Origin: Symmetrospora coprosmae
Lineage: Eukaryota; Basidiomycota; Cystobasidiomycetes; Symmetrosporaceae
NCBI GenBank assembly: GCA_008802785.1
Contig: VUYT01000018.1
Location: forward strand, 248,001-312,000
Reading direction: 5' to 3'
Length of the DNA stretch: 64,000 bases
Shown: positions 37,287 through 47,837 of the stretch, piece by piece
Layout of the letters: each line of letters begins with the position of its first letter
Numbering within the stretch: position 1 is the stretch's first letter
Notes under the pieces: generated by a model
What the model was told of the DNA's origin: nothing
What the model saw: only the letters and a program-made list of their open reading frames with translations
Databases searched by the model: none
Made by a program: the position numbers and the translations under genes

Positions 37287-38168
37287 ATGCGCCGACACGT
37301 CGGCCTCTCGTCGCTCTCGCACCAGACGACGGCCAATGCAGCTTACTCGTCGCTGTCGAGCACGCTCTCCGAGCACCAGCTCTCGATGCTCCAGGCGCAG
37401 CTCGCAACGTTCCAGGGAGCGCTGCGCACATTCGCAACCAAGCACCGCGCCAAGATCCTGTCGGACCCAGTGTTCCGGACGCACTTCGCCGACATGTGCA
37501 ACCAGCTCGGGGTGGACCCCCTCGGCTCTGGCGGGCGCAAGGGCGTCTGGGACTACCTCGGTGTCGGGGAGTGGACGTACGCGCTTGCCGTGCAGGTCGT
37601 CGACGTGTGCCTGTCAAGCCGTGAGCGGAACGGTGGACTCTTGGAGCTGGACGAGGTCGTCAGGGGCGTCACCCGGCTCCGTAGTGGTCCTGCTACGGCG
37701 GCAGGCAGTGGCAGCAACAAGGCAGCTGTTATAGCCAGGAGCTCCGCATCAGCCACCTCATCATCAGCATCCTCATCGGTCACTGCTCAGGATGTAGTCC
37801 GCGCCATTAACGCGCTCCAGCCGCTGGGCTGCGGCTACTCGATTATCGACCTCGGACACGGCAAGAAGATGGTGCGAAGCGTCGCCGCAGAGTTCGACAC
37901 GGACTCGCTAACTCTGCTCGAGGCAGCGTCCGACAGCGGTCTGGGTCATATCACCATCTCGAGCCTACGAAGCTTCACTGCGGGCCGCTCCACTGTGGGC
38001 AGTCCGGCTGCGGCCGGCGGGTGGACTGTCCAGCGAGCCGCGAATGCGCTCGAGAGGGCGCTACTCAACGAGGGACTCGTGTGGATGGACGATCAGGAAG
38101 CGGGAGAGGTCCAGTACTGGATGCCATCCCTATTTGATTTTCAGGAGACTCTCGAAACGGCCAGCTAG
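37287..38168 (+). CDS. snf8: ESCRT-II subunit SNF8/VPS22 (EAP30)
   Basis: Core of ESCRT-II, which acts at endosomes in sorting ubiquitinated cargo into multivesicular bodies. Intronless, 293 residues, close to the usual ~230-260. The N-terminus MRRHVGLSSLSHQ, the helix FATKHRAKILSDPVFRTHFADM and the block MCNQLGVDPLGSG are family landmarks. So are WDYLGVGEWTYALAVQVVDVCL, RNGGLLELDEV, the two winged-helix segments (VRAINALQPLGCGYSIIDLG and RAANALERALLNEGLVWMDD) and the closing VQYWMPSLF. A Ser/Ala-rich insert of about 35 residues (around 37690-37790) separates the helical hairpin from the first winged helix. The ATG at 37287 begins the conserved N-terminus directly. Confidence 0.95.
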   Translation: MRRHVGLSSLSHQTTANAAYSSLSSTLSEHQLSMLQAQLATFQGALRTFATKHRAKILSDPVFRTHFADMCNQLGVDPLGSGGRKGVWDYLGVGEWTYALAVQVVDVCLSSRERNGGLLELDEVVRGVTRLRSGPATAAGSGSNKAAVIARSSASATSSSASSSVTAQDVVRAINALQPLGCGYSIIDLGHGKKMVRSVAAEFDTDSLTLLEAASDSGLGHITISSLRSFTAGRSTVGSPAAAGGWTVQRAANALERALLNEGLVWMDDQEAGEVQYWMPSLFDFQETLETAS

Positions 38169-38783
38169 CAAGCTCTGGGCAGCTCGATGGGGTCCCACTC
38201 CAGCTATACTAAGTCAGCCGCTCGATGCACGCTGTAGTAAGCGTGCAGACGTGCTGCTCGCTGGTCTGAGCCTAGACCCAGGCATCGGACACAGGCATCG
38301 TGGACCTCCTCCGTGAACGCCACCGAGGTCGTCAGGGCATGTCCGACCTGGGCCGCAGAGGGGAGTCGTCGTCGTCGTCGTCGTCAAGGTGCGCGATGAC
38401 ACTTGGCGACCCTGTTGGAGGAGGGGAGGAACGCACATTACCATTGCCTCTGTTGGCTTCACCCTGACTCTTTGCGTTGACCATTCGTCCTTCCAATCTC
38501 TCAACCTTTTCCCATTCTTCGACCCCACGTAGCCCGGTGAGTTCTGCTGTGGGACTGCCACTGCTATGTGGGAGCCTCGCAAGGTTGGAGCTGACATCCG
38601 CATCCGGTCGACCGTGCTTGTTCTGCAGGAGCCGGACTCCCTGGAACAGGCTGCTTTCTGTCATTTCCAACCCCCCACCCGTCTTTCTTTCGAAAAGTAG
38701 CCTTGACGGCCTTTGACCCAACCTCCCCGAAAAAGTTACTATTCTGAGCTTGCTTGCTCGTCGTCAACCCGTTCACCTGAGAC
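38169..38783. other. Intergenic, upstream of the repeat membrane protein
   Basis: 615 bases. The proximal part is pyrimidine rich on the plus strand (38480-38520, 38660-38700), as in many fungal leaders. A minus-strand ORF at 38332-38721 contains the Asp run encoded by the GTC repeat and is not called. Confidence 0.5.
38366..38386 (+). repeat. (GTC)7 microsatellite
   Basis: Seven perfect GTC units. Confidence 0.9.
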
Positions 38784-40430
38784 ATGTCCATTCGCACTAT
38801 CGCGCTCGTCGCTATCGCCCTCAGCGGCATTGCGTCAAGCTCTGCTGCTCCTGCTTACCACTTGCGGGCACGCAATGACTGCCCCGTCAGGATGCGGCGA
38901 TCTGGTGAGCTAGATGCGAGATATGCGAGTATGGCAGCCAGCAGACCAACAGCTGACCCTTCCTTGTCCGTGCTCATCCAACAGTTGCTCCGGCCAGCGC
39001 GACAACTGGAGTTGGTGCCAAGGTCATCTCCTCGTTCACCGTGTCAGACCTGGCCGCCTTCACTGTTGCACAGGCAGAAGCACACGCAGCACCTCCTGCA
39101 CCTACGCCTGCCTACGGCTACCAGGCAGATCAGCAGGCCGGTGTCAACACCTGGCACGACTCGCAGCTCCCCGCAGTCGCTACGGGCGATTTCGGCGACT
39201 TTTTCGACACGACAGGCGCCGCTGCCGCCGCTGCTGGCGGTGCTGCACCTACTGCTACCGGAGAAGGAGAGCTCACGACCGGTATCGGAGCGAAAGTCGT
39301 CTCGTCTTTCACGGTTTCCGACCTGAACAGCTTCACGGCCGCGCAGGCTGGTGCCACCCCAGCTCCAAGTCCAGCTCCTGATGCAAAAGCAGGCGGCGCT
39401 GCCACGACTGGTATTGGCGCGAAGATTATCTCATCCTTCACCGTGTCTGACCTCGCTGCCTTCACTGCCGGCGCCTCGTCTGCTGCCCCGCCTGCGCCGT
39501 CCGGGACGTGGGCCGCTGCACCCACGCCTGCACAAGGCGTCAAGACCACCGGCGTCGGCGCACGCGTTGTCTGCTCCTTCACAGTTGGCTCGGACGTGGT
39601 CGCGTCTGCCACCGCTGCGCTCGGCAGCCAGGGCGCTCAGCCGACCGCCTCATCCTTGTCCGCGCCGCCGGCTCCGGTGGGCGCGGATGCGCCTGCTGTG
39701 TCCGGTACAGCCTCTTCGGCAGCTGCACCTCAATCTTCCAGGATCAAGGTTTCGCGCACGGGAACTTTCTCACCGACCACCACAGGTATCGCGGCGAAGC
39801 CCCTTGGATTCGCCACGACTAGTACTGTGTGAGTCTGTGCAGGCTTGCCAGCGTGCAGAAGCCAATAGCGGGAACCTGACTGTCCATCGCAACATAGCAT
39901 TGGGCAGGCCGCTCCTTCCGGACCGGCTGCACCCTCTTCGGCTTCCAGCGGGCCGCCCGCTCCTGCTCCCAATACAGCTCCAGCCAGTGACGCAGCATCC
40001 GCCGTGTCTTCGAGCTCGTCGAGCGCGCCGGCTGCCGAGACCCCAGTCGCTGCAGCTCAGGAAGCTGCTGCCGAGATTCCGGGACAGAAGCTCGCCGTCA
40101 TGCCTATCGGTGCGTTGATGTTCCAGGGGCCTGCGTAATCCAGACGAGCCATGCTGAAGCTCTGTACTGCCCGCGCAACACAGGCCTCGGCGTGTTTGGC
40201 GCCATCGCTGGACTCGGCATGATTGTGGTCGGCTGGGTCACCTGGGAGAGGAAGAAGGTGAGCTTGCGAGAGCGATCGTCTGCGCTCGACCGCCTTGAGC
40301 AGGTTTGCCAATCGTCCTTGTCCTGCTTCTTCACCAGTATCGCAAGCAGTTCCAAGCGCGTAAGGAGACTGAGGCGATCAACGACGCTCTCAACATGCGG
40401 TCATCGGTGTGTCCGATCTGTGGCTGTTGA
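38784..40430 (+). CDS. Orphan single-pass membrane protein with SFTVSDL repeats
   Basis: Not recognised. Five exons with matching phases: 38784-38904, 38985-39828, 39898-40109, 40184-40257, 40338-40430; 447 residues. An N-terminal signal peptide (MSIRTIALVAIALSGIAS) is followed by a CPVRM segment. Next come three clear and one degenerate copy of a ~21-residue unit, consensus TTGxGAKVxSSFTVSDLxxFT, separated by Ala/Pro-rich linkers. A fifth relic (TTGIAAKPLGF) lies near 39778-39812. An Ala/Ser/Pro stalk leads to one transmembrane helix (GVFGAIAGLGMIVVGWVTW), a basic stop-transfer ERKKYRKQF, and a short cytosolic tail ending SSVCPICGC. The layout suggests a cell-surface protein with type I topology. 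The repeat may be a folded module or an assembly motif; there is no dibasic processing site between copies. Confidence 0.8.
39002..39595 (+). repeat. Coding repeats, TTGxGAKVxSSFTVSDLxxFT units
   Basis: Copies at 39002-39064, 39275-39337 and 39404-39466 encode the full 21-residue unit; 39545-39595 is a diverged, shortened copy. They are irregularly spaced (about 80-270 bases apart) and the third bases differ freely, so conservation is at protein level. Confidence 0.85.
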
Positions 40431-40912
40431 TATGATCTGACAGCTCTGCTGATGCACTTGCGGGCTGCAGCGCATGGTCTGAGCGTGCTTCCAAATCGCG
40501 CGAAGCGTCACTACTACTGCACCGTCCCGTGCCCATGGACACTCTACATCCTTTAGTCGAGCTTCTGCCAGTCCACCCGCACTTCCACCCTACTCTCATG
40601 CCCCCGATGCATTGGATCTACACGCTCCTCCAATGCATCAAGTCCATCTCCACCTTCATTTGTTAGGGTACAGCCAGTTTGAGCCAAGAGGGAATACCAG
40701 CGCAGTTTGACACTGCCGACATTCCGCTTGCCCGCCTCCTTCCGAGACAAGTCCTTGAGATGCTTTGCGAGCTCTTAGCTCTTAGTACAGCCAATAGTCG
40801 TGTTACAACAACAAGAGCAACCGGCAGGAGTAGGACCTGTATGCGAAAGACCCTTCTAGCCGGTGGGGGAGAATTAGCACTAATGAATGAGAGAGCTAGC
40901 CCCAGTTTCAGG
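40431..40912. other. Convergent intergenic region
   Basis: 482 bases between two 3' ends. Nothing notable is seen. Confidence 0.45.
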
Positions 40913-42859
40913 TCACTGCAGTCTTGCCCATCCTGCCTCTGTCTCGGTTGTCATCCTCTCGAGCTCGCGGCGACGTTCGTGCACGCTCATCTCCCTTGCG
41001 CTAGACTCATCACCGCTGCCGAGTCCATCAGTCTCACCGTCGTCTTCGTCATCGTCCTCCCCCTGCATCCTCCGATACGACGGATCAAGCAGGCTCTCCC
41101 GGTCCTGAGCCCGGCCCTTCTGCATGCCCGACGCGGTGATCCCCGCGCCGCCGGCTACCGGGAATCCCTGCTCCTTCATCCCCGCCCGGGCCTTCTCGAG
41201 CCACTCCTGCGATACGTCTTTGCCCTTCTGCAGCAAGTCGATCGGCCGGGTGTGCGAGCCCGAGCGCGAGTGCTGGTGCGAGAGCGAGACATGCTGTGCG
41301 AGGCCTTCGCTGTAGTGCTGGCGCGACTGGCGGGACGCACTGACTGCCAGGCCATGGGAGCGGTTGGCGAACGAGGCCGAGGCGGAGCGGCCATGCGAGG
41401 CAACGGGTACAGAGGCCGTCCGACCTTTGAGCGGGAGACCAGCTGCCGCAGAAGCAGACGCCGGCCCGCGAGATCCGACGGTGTCGTCCTCCCCGTCGCC
41501 GATGCTCAGCCGCTGCGAGTGGGAGACAGGGTCTGTCCAAATGTACAGGCTCTCTGGCCGCTTGCGCCGCGGAAAATGTGGAGGGGGGCGATGCGGATGC
41601 CGCGAGAGGTCGCCATCTCTCGCTTTCGCGCTCTCGGTCGACGAGCGAGCCGTGACCGTCTTGCTGCGGGAGAGCCCCGCTGCTCGTCCGCCGCTGCTTG
41701 CTCCCGGTGCTGTGTACTCGCGCGACAGGATTTCTTCATCCTCTTCGTCCAGGACTTCGCCAGTCGTCCTGCCGTCGCTCGTGAAGGACGAGACTGTTTC
41801 GCCCCGCTTCAGCCGAGGCAGCATGCCGCTCAAGCTGGAGAGCGAGCTATCGGAGCGGTTCTTGTGCAGTGTGGCCGTGTGGCTATGCGATAGGGCATCC
41901 TCGCTGCTGGAGGAGGATGACGAGTTCGCTCGGAGGGCACTCGACACCACGGAGGGAGCAGACGAAGGCGGCTCCTTTCGAAGGCGCATCGAATTGAGGC
42001 CAATGTGCGAAGATCCAAGCAAGCGGACTGTGCTCGTGTCGCCAAGATTCGATGAGACTGAACCGTGCGAGGCGTGATATGATGCCCGCTTGCTAGGTCG
42101 AGTTGCCCCTCCTCCTCCTCCGCCGCCTGCAGATGAGGCGTTGCTCTGCCCTGTGTGCTGCGCTTGCACGGCAGAAGTGGAGATGATGTCGATGTTGATA
42201 GGGCCAATAGGCGGAATCGTCTGCGCTCTAGCAGTCGGAATCGAAGGCTGAGCATGCAGGTCCGAAGCCTTTGCGAGCGCGGGATGCTTCGGCGGCGGCG
42301 CGCTTGGCTTTGTGCTGGAAGGTGGGCGTGGCGGAAGAGGCGGTGATTTTGCGGTGAACGAAGACTCGGGAGGGGACGGTGGGAAATTGCCCATTTGCAA
42401 TGGCTGGCTAGAGGCTAGCGGGCCGGCGACAGACGGGACCGATGCGGGAGCACGCCGGAAAGGGTTCGAGCCGGCAATGGGCGTGTCTGGGCTTACACGC
42501 TCTTCGCGCCTCTCTGCCTGTTTGGCTGCTGTCGAGATAGATGCGGCACCTGCGCCTGCTTGTCTTGGTGCACTCGGCAGGGACGCAGCCAGACTTGCCG
42601 GCGGCGGAGGTGCGGGCGCTTTCTTCTTGCCAGCGACGGCATCCCGCAGGCTCGCCGTGTTTGTAGTGTTGGCTAGCTTCTTGGGTGGAGGTGGAAAGGA
42701 CAGCGCGAGAGCTGGTGACGCAGCGGGGCGGGGCGAGAGCGGTGTCGCCGGGTCCAGCTCGTATGTCCGGAAGAAAGGGTTTGCAGATTTTGAAGGGATC
42801 TCGTTTGTGAGTATCAGGGGCGACGTCTGCGGGAAGTGAAGACGCGAAGGCACGGACAT
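40913..42859 (-). CDS. Large disordered orphan protein with NPF motifs
   Basis: Not recognised. A 648-codon open frame, Pro/Ser/Ala rich and low in hydrophobics throughout. It carries NPF motifs (SANPFFRTYELDP, GSNPFRRAP) of the kind bound by EH domains, Pro-rich stretches (PPLPPRPPSS, PAPPPPAS) suitable for SH3 or WW domains, and a poly-Gly run. A more ordered C-terminus follows (LYIWTDP; RPIDLLQKGKDVSQEWLEKARAGMKEQGF; HERRRELERMTTETEAGW). These features would suit an endocytic or actin-patch adaptor, which is only inference. The N-terminus is uncertain. A CCCGCAG acceptor sits just inside the ORF (before the TSPLILTNE segment, about 42826). An upstream exon at 43131-43202 (MAFFGSMQQQQ) could splice to it in phase, replacing the ATG at 42859. 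Confidence 0.65.
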   Translation of the reverse strand: MSVPSRLHFPQTSPLILTNEIPSKSANPFFRTYELDPATPLSPRPAASPALALSFPPPPKKLANTTNTASLRDAVAGKKKAPAPPPPASLAASLPSAPRQAGAGAASISTAAKQAERREERVSPDTPIAGSNPFRRAPASVPSVAGPLASSQPLQMGNFPPSPPESSFTAKSPPLPPRPPSSTKPSAPPPKHPALAKASDLHAQPSIPTARAQTIPPIGPINIDIISTSAVQAQHTGQSNASSAGGGGGGGATRPSKRASYHASHGSVSSNLGDTSTVRLLGSSHIGLNSMRLRKEPPSSAPSVVSSALRANSSSSSSSEDALSHSHTATLHKNRSDSSLSSLSGMLPRLKRGETVSSFTSDGRTTGEVLDEEDEEILSREYTAPGASSGGRAAGLSRSKTVTARSSTESAKARDGDLSRHPHRPPPHFPRRKRPESLYIWTDPVSHSQRLSIGDGEDDTVGSRGPASASAAAGLPLKGRTASVPVASHGRSASASFANRSHGLAVSASRQSRQHYSEGLAQHVSLSHQHSRSGSHTRPIDLLQKGKDVSQEWLEKARAGMKEQGFPVAGGAGITASGMQKGRAQDRESLLDPSYRRMQGEDDDEDDGETDGLGSGDESSAREMSVHERRRELERMTTETEAGWARLQ

Positions 42860-43793
42860 ATGTCGGGCGAGGCGCGTTAAGTGGCGGCAGGTTCAGGTAG
42901 GGCAGCGAAGCCAAGTCAGGATGGCGGACCGAGGACCGCACTTCAATAGCACTGCGCCTGCAGATCGCACCTGGATGAAGATGTGATCCCGAGTCAAGGT
43001 GGAGCATGTCCGGGCGTGCGCGAGCTGTACATGTGGCCCGCGCGGTGGTTGGGGTCAGCCGCGCTGTGGCCCGCAAGGAGGAGGCGCCTTGCTATGCTAT
43101 GCTATGCTATGCCAGCCCCATCCAGCTCACCAGTCGGAGTATCGCGATGAATTCGCCCACGCCCAGGCTCTGCTGCTGCTGCATCGACCCGAAGAAGGCC
43201 ATGATCTGTGTCGCATGGAGCCCAACACGGAGGTGTCGCCGTCAGTAACAGCAGAGCAGCAGCGACAACGGCGAGCATCGCAGCCCAACGCGGATGCACG
43301 CTGCCCACCTCCGACTCCCTCTCCACGGGCGTCCTCTTTCTGATGAACCCCAGCATCTCGCCTATCCGCAGGCCGCGACCGAAGTGGCCAAGGTGACCGT
43401 CCAGCTCGAGTATCCATGGCGCATAGCAGTCATGCTCTGCAGGGCTCAGCCCGCTCGGATGGACGTGCGATGGCCGCGACATTGTCAATATCATGGACTG
43501 GAGCGCATTGCTATCCCTTGAACATTGGACGCTGCCCAGGTTGACAAGACGTCAGTCAGCGTCCGCCAAAGTGGGCACGAGTGCACAAAAGCGGATAACA
43601 CTCCGGAGCCTACAAAGACACCGGTAGGCACCATATACAGAGAGCGGTTCTGGACGCGAAGTGCTTTGGCTGGCGCTCATCTACTGGCCACATGGCTTGC
43701 GCGCAGGCAGGCATCCATTCTCGTCTTCGCGCATATCGGACGAAACTCTAGGCTTTCTATTCCTACCCCTACGCTTGATGTGTCCTGACCCTC
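42860..43793. other. Intergenic or 5' exons of the disordered protein gene
   Basis: 934 bases. May hold one or two upstream coding exons of the minus-strand gene (candidate 43131-43202 with a GTGAGC donor) and the iPGM 3' UTR. A minus ORF at 43102-43494 with one hydrophobic segment has no support. Confidence 0.4.
43091..43110 (+). repeat. (GCTAT)4 microsatellite
   Basis: Four perfect GCTAT units followed by a partial one. Confidence 0.9.
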
Positions 43794-45644
43794 TCAAGCC
43801 AGCAGCGAGTCGCCCGTCATCTCCTCGGGCTTGTCCAGGCCCATCATTGCCAGGCACGTCGGGGCCACATCGCAGAGCGCGCCAGTGACCCCCTCCTTGA
43901 GCTTGTAATCGCCTCCCGCAATAATGAGCGGAACCGGGTTGGTCGTGTGCGACGTGAGCGGTCCGCCCTCGTCCGTGATCATGACTTCAGCGTTGCCGTG
44001 GTCCGATGTCACGACCTGCGGCAAGATTTGGCAAGTAAGCGATCAGCAGCTCTCAGACAAAGCGGCGAACGGCTACGCACAAGAACGTAGCCGGCCTCCT
44101 TGCACGCATCGTAGACGGTCTTCACGGCCTTGTCAGTCGCAGTGATGGCCTTGACGGCTGCCTCGTAGACACCGGTGTGCCCGACCTGTCACGTCGAGCA
44201 AGACAAGGCATCAGCTGTCGTCGAAAGCGAGCAATCTCCAGGCTGGCGTCTGGTTTCCCAACTGACCATATCGGGCGGCGCAAAGTTGCACATCACAAAG
44301 TCAAACTCATCGCTCTTGACGACCTCGGCCACCTTGTCGGCGACGCCCTGCACGCTCATCTCTGGCTGCTTGTCGTACGTGGGCACCTTGGGCGACGGGA
44401 TCATGTGGCGGACCTCGCCGTCAAACTGCTTCTCGACGCCTCCGTTGAAGAAGAACGTGACGTGGGCGTACTTTTCCGTCTCTGCGATGTGACACTGGTT
44501 GCACCCTTGCTTGGCGAGCCACTCGGCGAGCACATTGTCCATGGCCTGCGGAGGGAAGGCAATGTCGAACGGGAACTCGGAGTTGTACCGCGACATGGTC
44601 GTAATGCCGAGGTTCTTTGGGATGGTCACATCCATGGGCTTGTCTGGCATGCCCAGCACCTGCGCAATCTCGCGCATCCTGTCCGAGCGGTAGTTGAAGC
44701 AGAAGACCGTGTCGTCGTCTGAATTTTGGCACGGTGTTGAATACGCAGGTGATCAGCTGCCATATGCAGATCTAGCAGCGCACAATCACTATCAATGGCA
44801 CACACCCTTCAAGCGCGTAGCTTCTCCGCCAGAGATGATGGGCTGCGAGCGAGCGTGACCGTCAGGTATGCATCAGCTCAACGCAGATCTTACTCATCGA
44901 TCCGAATGCGCGCGCAGTCACCTTGAGGAACTCGTCGTTCTCATCCTTGCCATATCTCGCCTCAACCGTCTTTGCCAGGTCCTCTGATTGCTCTCCCACG
45001 TTCTTGGTGAGTGCATCCACTGCGACCTGGATTCTCTCCCATCGCTTGTCTCTGTCCATGGCGTAGTAGCGACCGACAATGGTCGCGACCGTGCCGTAGT
45101 TGAGCTCCTGCATGAAGCTCTGGAGATCCTTGAGGTAGCCCAGGCCAGACGTGGGCCGGGTGTCGCGGCCATCACCAAAGAAGTGGACAATGGCCTCTGG
45201 GATGCCAAAGTCCTTTGCCGTCTCGAGCAACGCCTTGAGGTGGTTCATGTGCGAGTGCACTCCACCGTCCGACACGAGGCCCATGAAGTGGATGCGCCCA
45301 TTGCCGTCCTTTGCGCGCTGGAAGCACTTTGTGATGTTGGGCTGCTGGAGGAGCTTCTTGTGCTTGACCGTCTGGTCGATGCGCACAATGTCCTGCCAGA
45401 CGACGCGCCCGGCTCCCGCGTTCAGGTGCCCGACCTCCGAGTTGCCCATCAGGCCGTCGACCAGGCCCACGGCGAGTCCGTGCGCCTCGAGCAGGCCGTA
45501 CGCGTTCGCCTTGTCCTCTGCCAGCGACGTCATGCACGGCGTCTCGGCTGCCTCGACCGCATTGCCTTTGAGGCCGCCCTCGCGGGCCACTCCCCAGCCG
45601 TCATGGACGATGAGGCAGACTTTTGCCTTGACTTTTCCGGGCAT
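43794..45644 (-). CDS. 2,3-bisphosphoglycerate-independent phosphoglycerate mutase
   Basis: Interconverts 3- and 2-phosphoglycerate in glycolysis using two Mn ions and a phosphoserine intermediate. Five exons with exact phases: 44922-45644, 44806-44842 (37 nt), 44267-44718, 44081-44185, 43794-44015; 512 residues, the normal iPGM length. Metal and active-site motifs are intact: HDGWG at the N-terminus, [12 protein letters not shown] with the nucleophilic Ser, [39 protein letters not shown], and [12 protein letters not shown] near the C-terminus. It belongs to the alkaline-phosphatase superfamily and is unrelated to the cofactor-dependent enzyme of S. cerevisiae. The ATG at 45644 opens [18 protein letters not shown] directly. 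Confidence 0.96.
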
Positions 45645-46174
45645 AGTTCCAGGATGTGCGTATGTGGGTGATGCTGTGCGTGCGTGTGTCGTATGGGCGG
45701 CCAGACGGAAGTATCGCGTTGATTTGGTTGAGGCGAGAAGATGCGGGTCCCATGACGACGATAAGAGCGAGCCAGAGAGTGCAGGAGGCAGGGATGGCAG
45801 CAGTCTGTCAGCTCAGCGCATCACGAGAGCAATGCAATGCGAGGCTGGAGTGCGCACCTTCTGTGCGGCTGCTGCTGCTTTAATGCGGAAGAGTCGACTG
45901 AGAAGCAAGGCCAGATCCGCCGCTGCGACGTCAGGCCCGCCTGCCCAGTCGCTCTCTGCGGACACCGGAACCTGGTGCATTGCGGAAACATGAGAGAGCT
46001 ACAGCAGGAGCTACAGAACCAAGGCGCTAGTCGCTACACGATGGATAGCTGCTGCGCGATAGAATGATTTGTCAAGCCACCCTCGGTTTGTTAGGTCCCC
46101 TGCACACTTGACGCTTCACTCGCGGAAGTACCACACAGGCCCGCATCTGCAGCAGGAGGAAAGGGGAAGAGATG
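45645..46174. other. Intergenic, upstream of iPGM
   Basis: 530 bases between the F-box 3' end and the iPGM start, both minus strand. GTGCGT/GTATG-rich just upstream of the ATG; otherwise nothing is seen. Confidence 0.5.
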
Positions 46175-47837
46175 TCAGTTCCCGGTTGTGTGGGCCAGTC
46201 CGGGGCGTAGCTCTATGACCACCCACGGAGAGAGCTCCTCATGCGCAACGTCCGTCCACATCCCGTACACTCCCCTGCCGCCCACCTCGATGCCCTCGGT
46301 CTGCCACCTATCGCTTCCCCCATACCGAATGACGAATGTCCACCATCGCTGGCCGTCGTCGAGCATGCGTACGCTGCCCCGGAACAGCGACCCGTTCGGG
46401 CCGGTCGACGTGCCCGAAAAGTACAGCGTTGGGTGGGGCGAATCGGGATCCTCGTCCCGATCCCGCGCAGGCGTGTCTTCCTCCGGCAGCAGCTTGAGTG
46501 TCAGGCTATTCACCCCGCCGACGGCCTCGCTGATTCCGGACAGGCTGTTCACAGCTCCGCTCGGCAGGACCGGCTCGGCGAAGTTGCTGCAGTGCGTACC
46601 GGTCAGCTGAGCCCCATTGACGGAATGCGGACTGAGCGCTCACTAGGCGAAAAAGTCGTTGTAGTCGATGAAGGCATCTGCGGGCGAGGGAGGTGTATCA
46701 GCACGATTCCGGCAGGCAAGAATATTGACCGCTCCCGCTCACAGATGTACGACCATTTGGACTCTACTCCTGCCCAATCCCTTCCGGGACCGGGCTGCTT
46801 CCAGAAGACCGCCTTCTCAAAGCCATAGGGAAGTATGTTCATCTCCTCTGGCTCGGCCCACTGATGCCAGGCGCTCTTGACGTTCAAAGCCATGACACGG
46901 GCAATAGCGTCCAGGAGACGCCAATCTGTCCAGATCTCTCCATCCTCGCGAACGACCAGTGGACCATGGTATGTCTCCTCGGTAAAGTTGCTCGCGCGGT
47001 ACACCAGCTCGCGGTACGCTTGCCCGGAGCGGTACGGGGCCGCAGCGACCTCGGCCATGCTCTGCCCCGCAAAGTGCAGCTCGCACGCGGCCATATTGAG
47101 AGCAGCCTGCTCGGGCGTTATCGAAGACTGCGTGGCCCGAGAGGCGCGACTTGCTCGCGTCGTTCGGGTGGGCGAATCCTCATTCGCGAACGATGAAGGG
47201 GCGGATACGTCCAGCCAGTCGGCGATGGCGCTCTTCGAGGAAAGCAGGGACACTAGAAAGTCGGCATTCTTCGAACAGCCGGGATAGCGGTTCTCCGCTG
47301 TCCGAAAGACATCGACCAGCGTATGTAGGACAAGGCTGCGGTTCTTGATCTGTGGTGTTTCGGTGCACGTTAGCTCCATCAGCATCCGCCTCGCTTGCCA
47401 CCTGCTTGTCCCGTCCTGCCTCGAAAGACCCGCACCTTTTTGTCTGAATGCGGGCTCCGTATGGTTCCGCGAGCCCGGCATCTATCTCTGACGAGCCTGG
47501 CGTAGTCCGGCGGGGTGCTGGTACTGCTGCTGCCACCGCTCACTACTGGCGCCTGCCAGCCTGAGCCATCTGCTCCTGATGCTGGCCGAGGCCGGTCGAA
47601 GCCAGGCGGCAGCCTCCCAGCGTCCCCATCGCCGGTTGCAGGGGCAGGAGGTGGACTGGGCAGCGTGTCGAACAGGTTCAAGAAGAGAGCCTTCCACAGC
47701 AGCGGGTTGCCTGCCGGGTCAGTGAACTCGGCCAGGGTCTTGCATGTCTGCCCGGCACATGCGACGTCCACCGGGTCCAGGGCGGAGCAGGTCAGGATGT
47801 CGTGCAGCACCTCCGGCGTGAGGTCCAGCAGAGGCAT
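46175..47837 (-). CDS. F-box protein, basidiomycete type
   Basis: Likely substrate receptor of an SCF ubiquitin ligase. Four exons with agreeing phases: 47436-47837, 46743-47349, 46644-46677 (34 nt), 46175-46586; 484 residues. The N-terminal F-box reads LTPEVLHDILTCSALDPVDVACAGQTCKTLAEFT with WKALFLNLFD after it. The middle part (LHTLVDVFRTAENR; LVYRASNFTEETYHGP; DWAGVESKW, AFIDYNDFFAYN) and the C-terminal sandwich-like region (LYFSGTST; WWTFVIRYGGSDRWQTEGIEVG; GVYGMWTDVAHEE; GPxW-like end) match a domain set common in basidiomycete F-box proteins. Its substrate is unknown. Confidence 0.82.

Noticed and set aside
38332-38721. Minus-strand 129-codon ORF with a poly-Asp run between SNF8 and the repeat protein
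   Set aside because: It lies in the promoter and pyrimidine-rich leader of the plus-strand gene, its Asp run is a GTC microsatellite, and no domain is recognisable.
43102-43494. Minus-strand 130-codon ORF with one hydrophobic segment
   Set aside because: No conserved motif; the overlapping frame with MAFFGSMQQQQ and a good donor is a better coding candidate.
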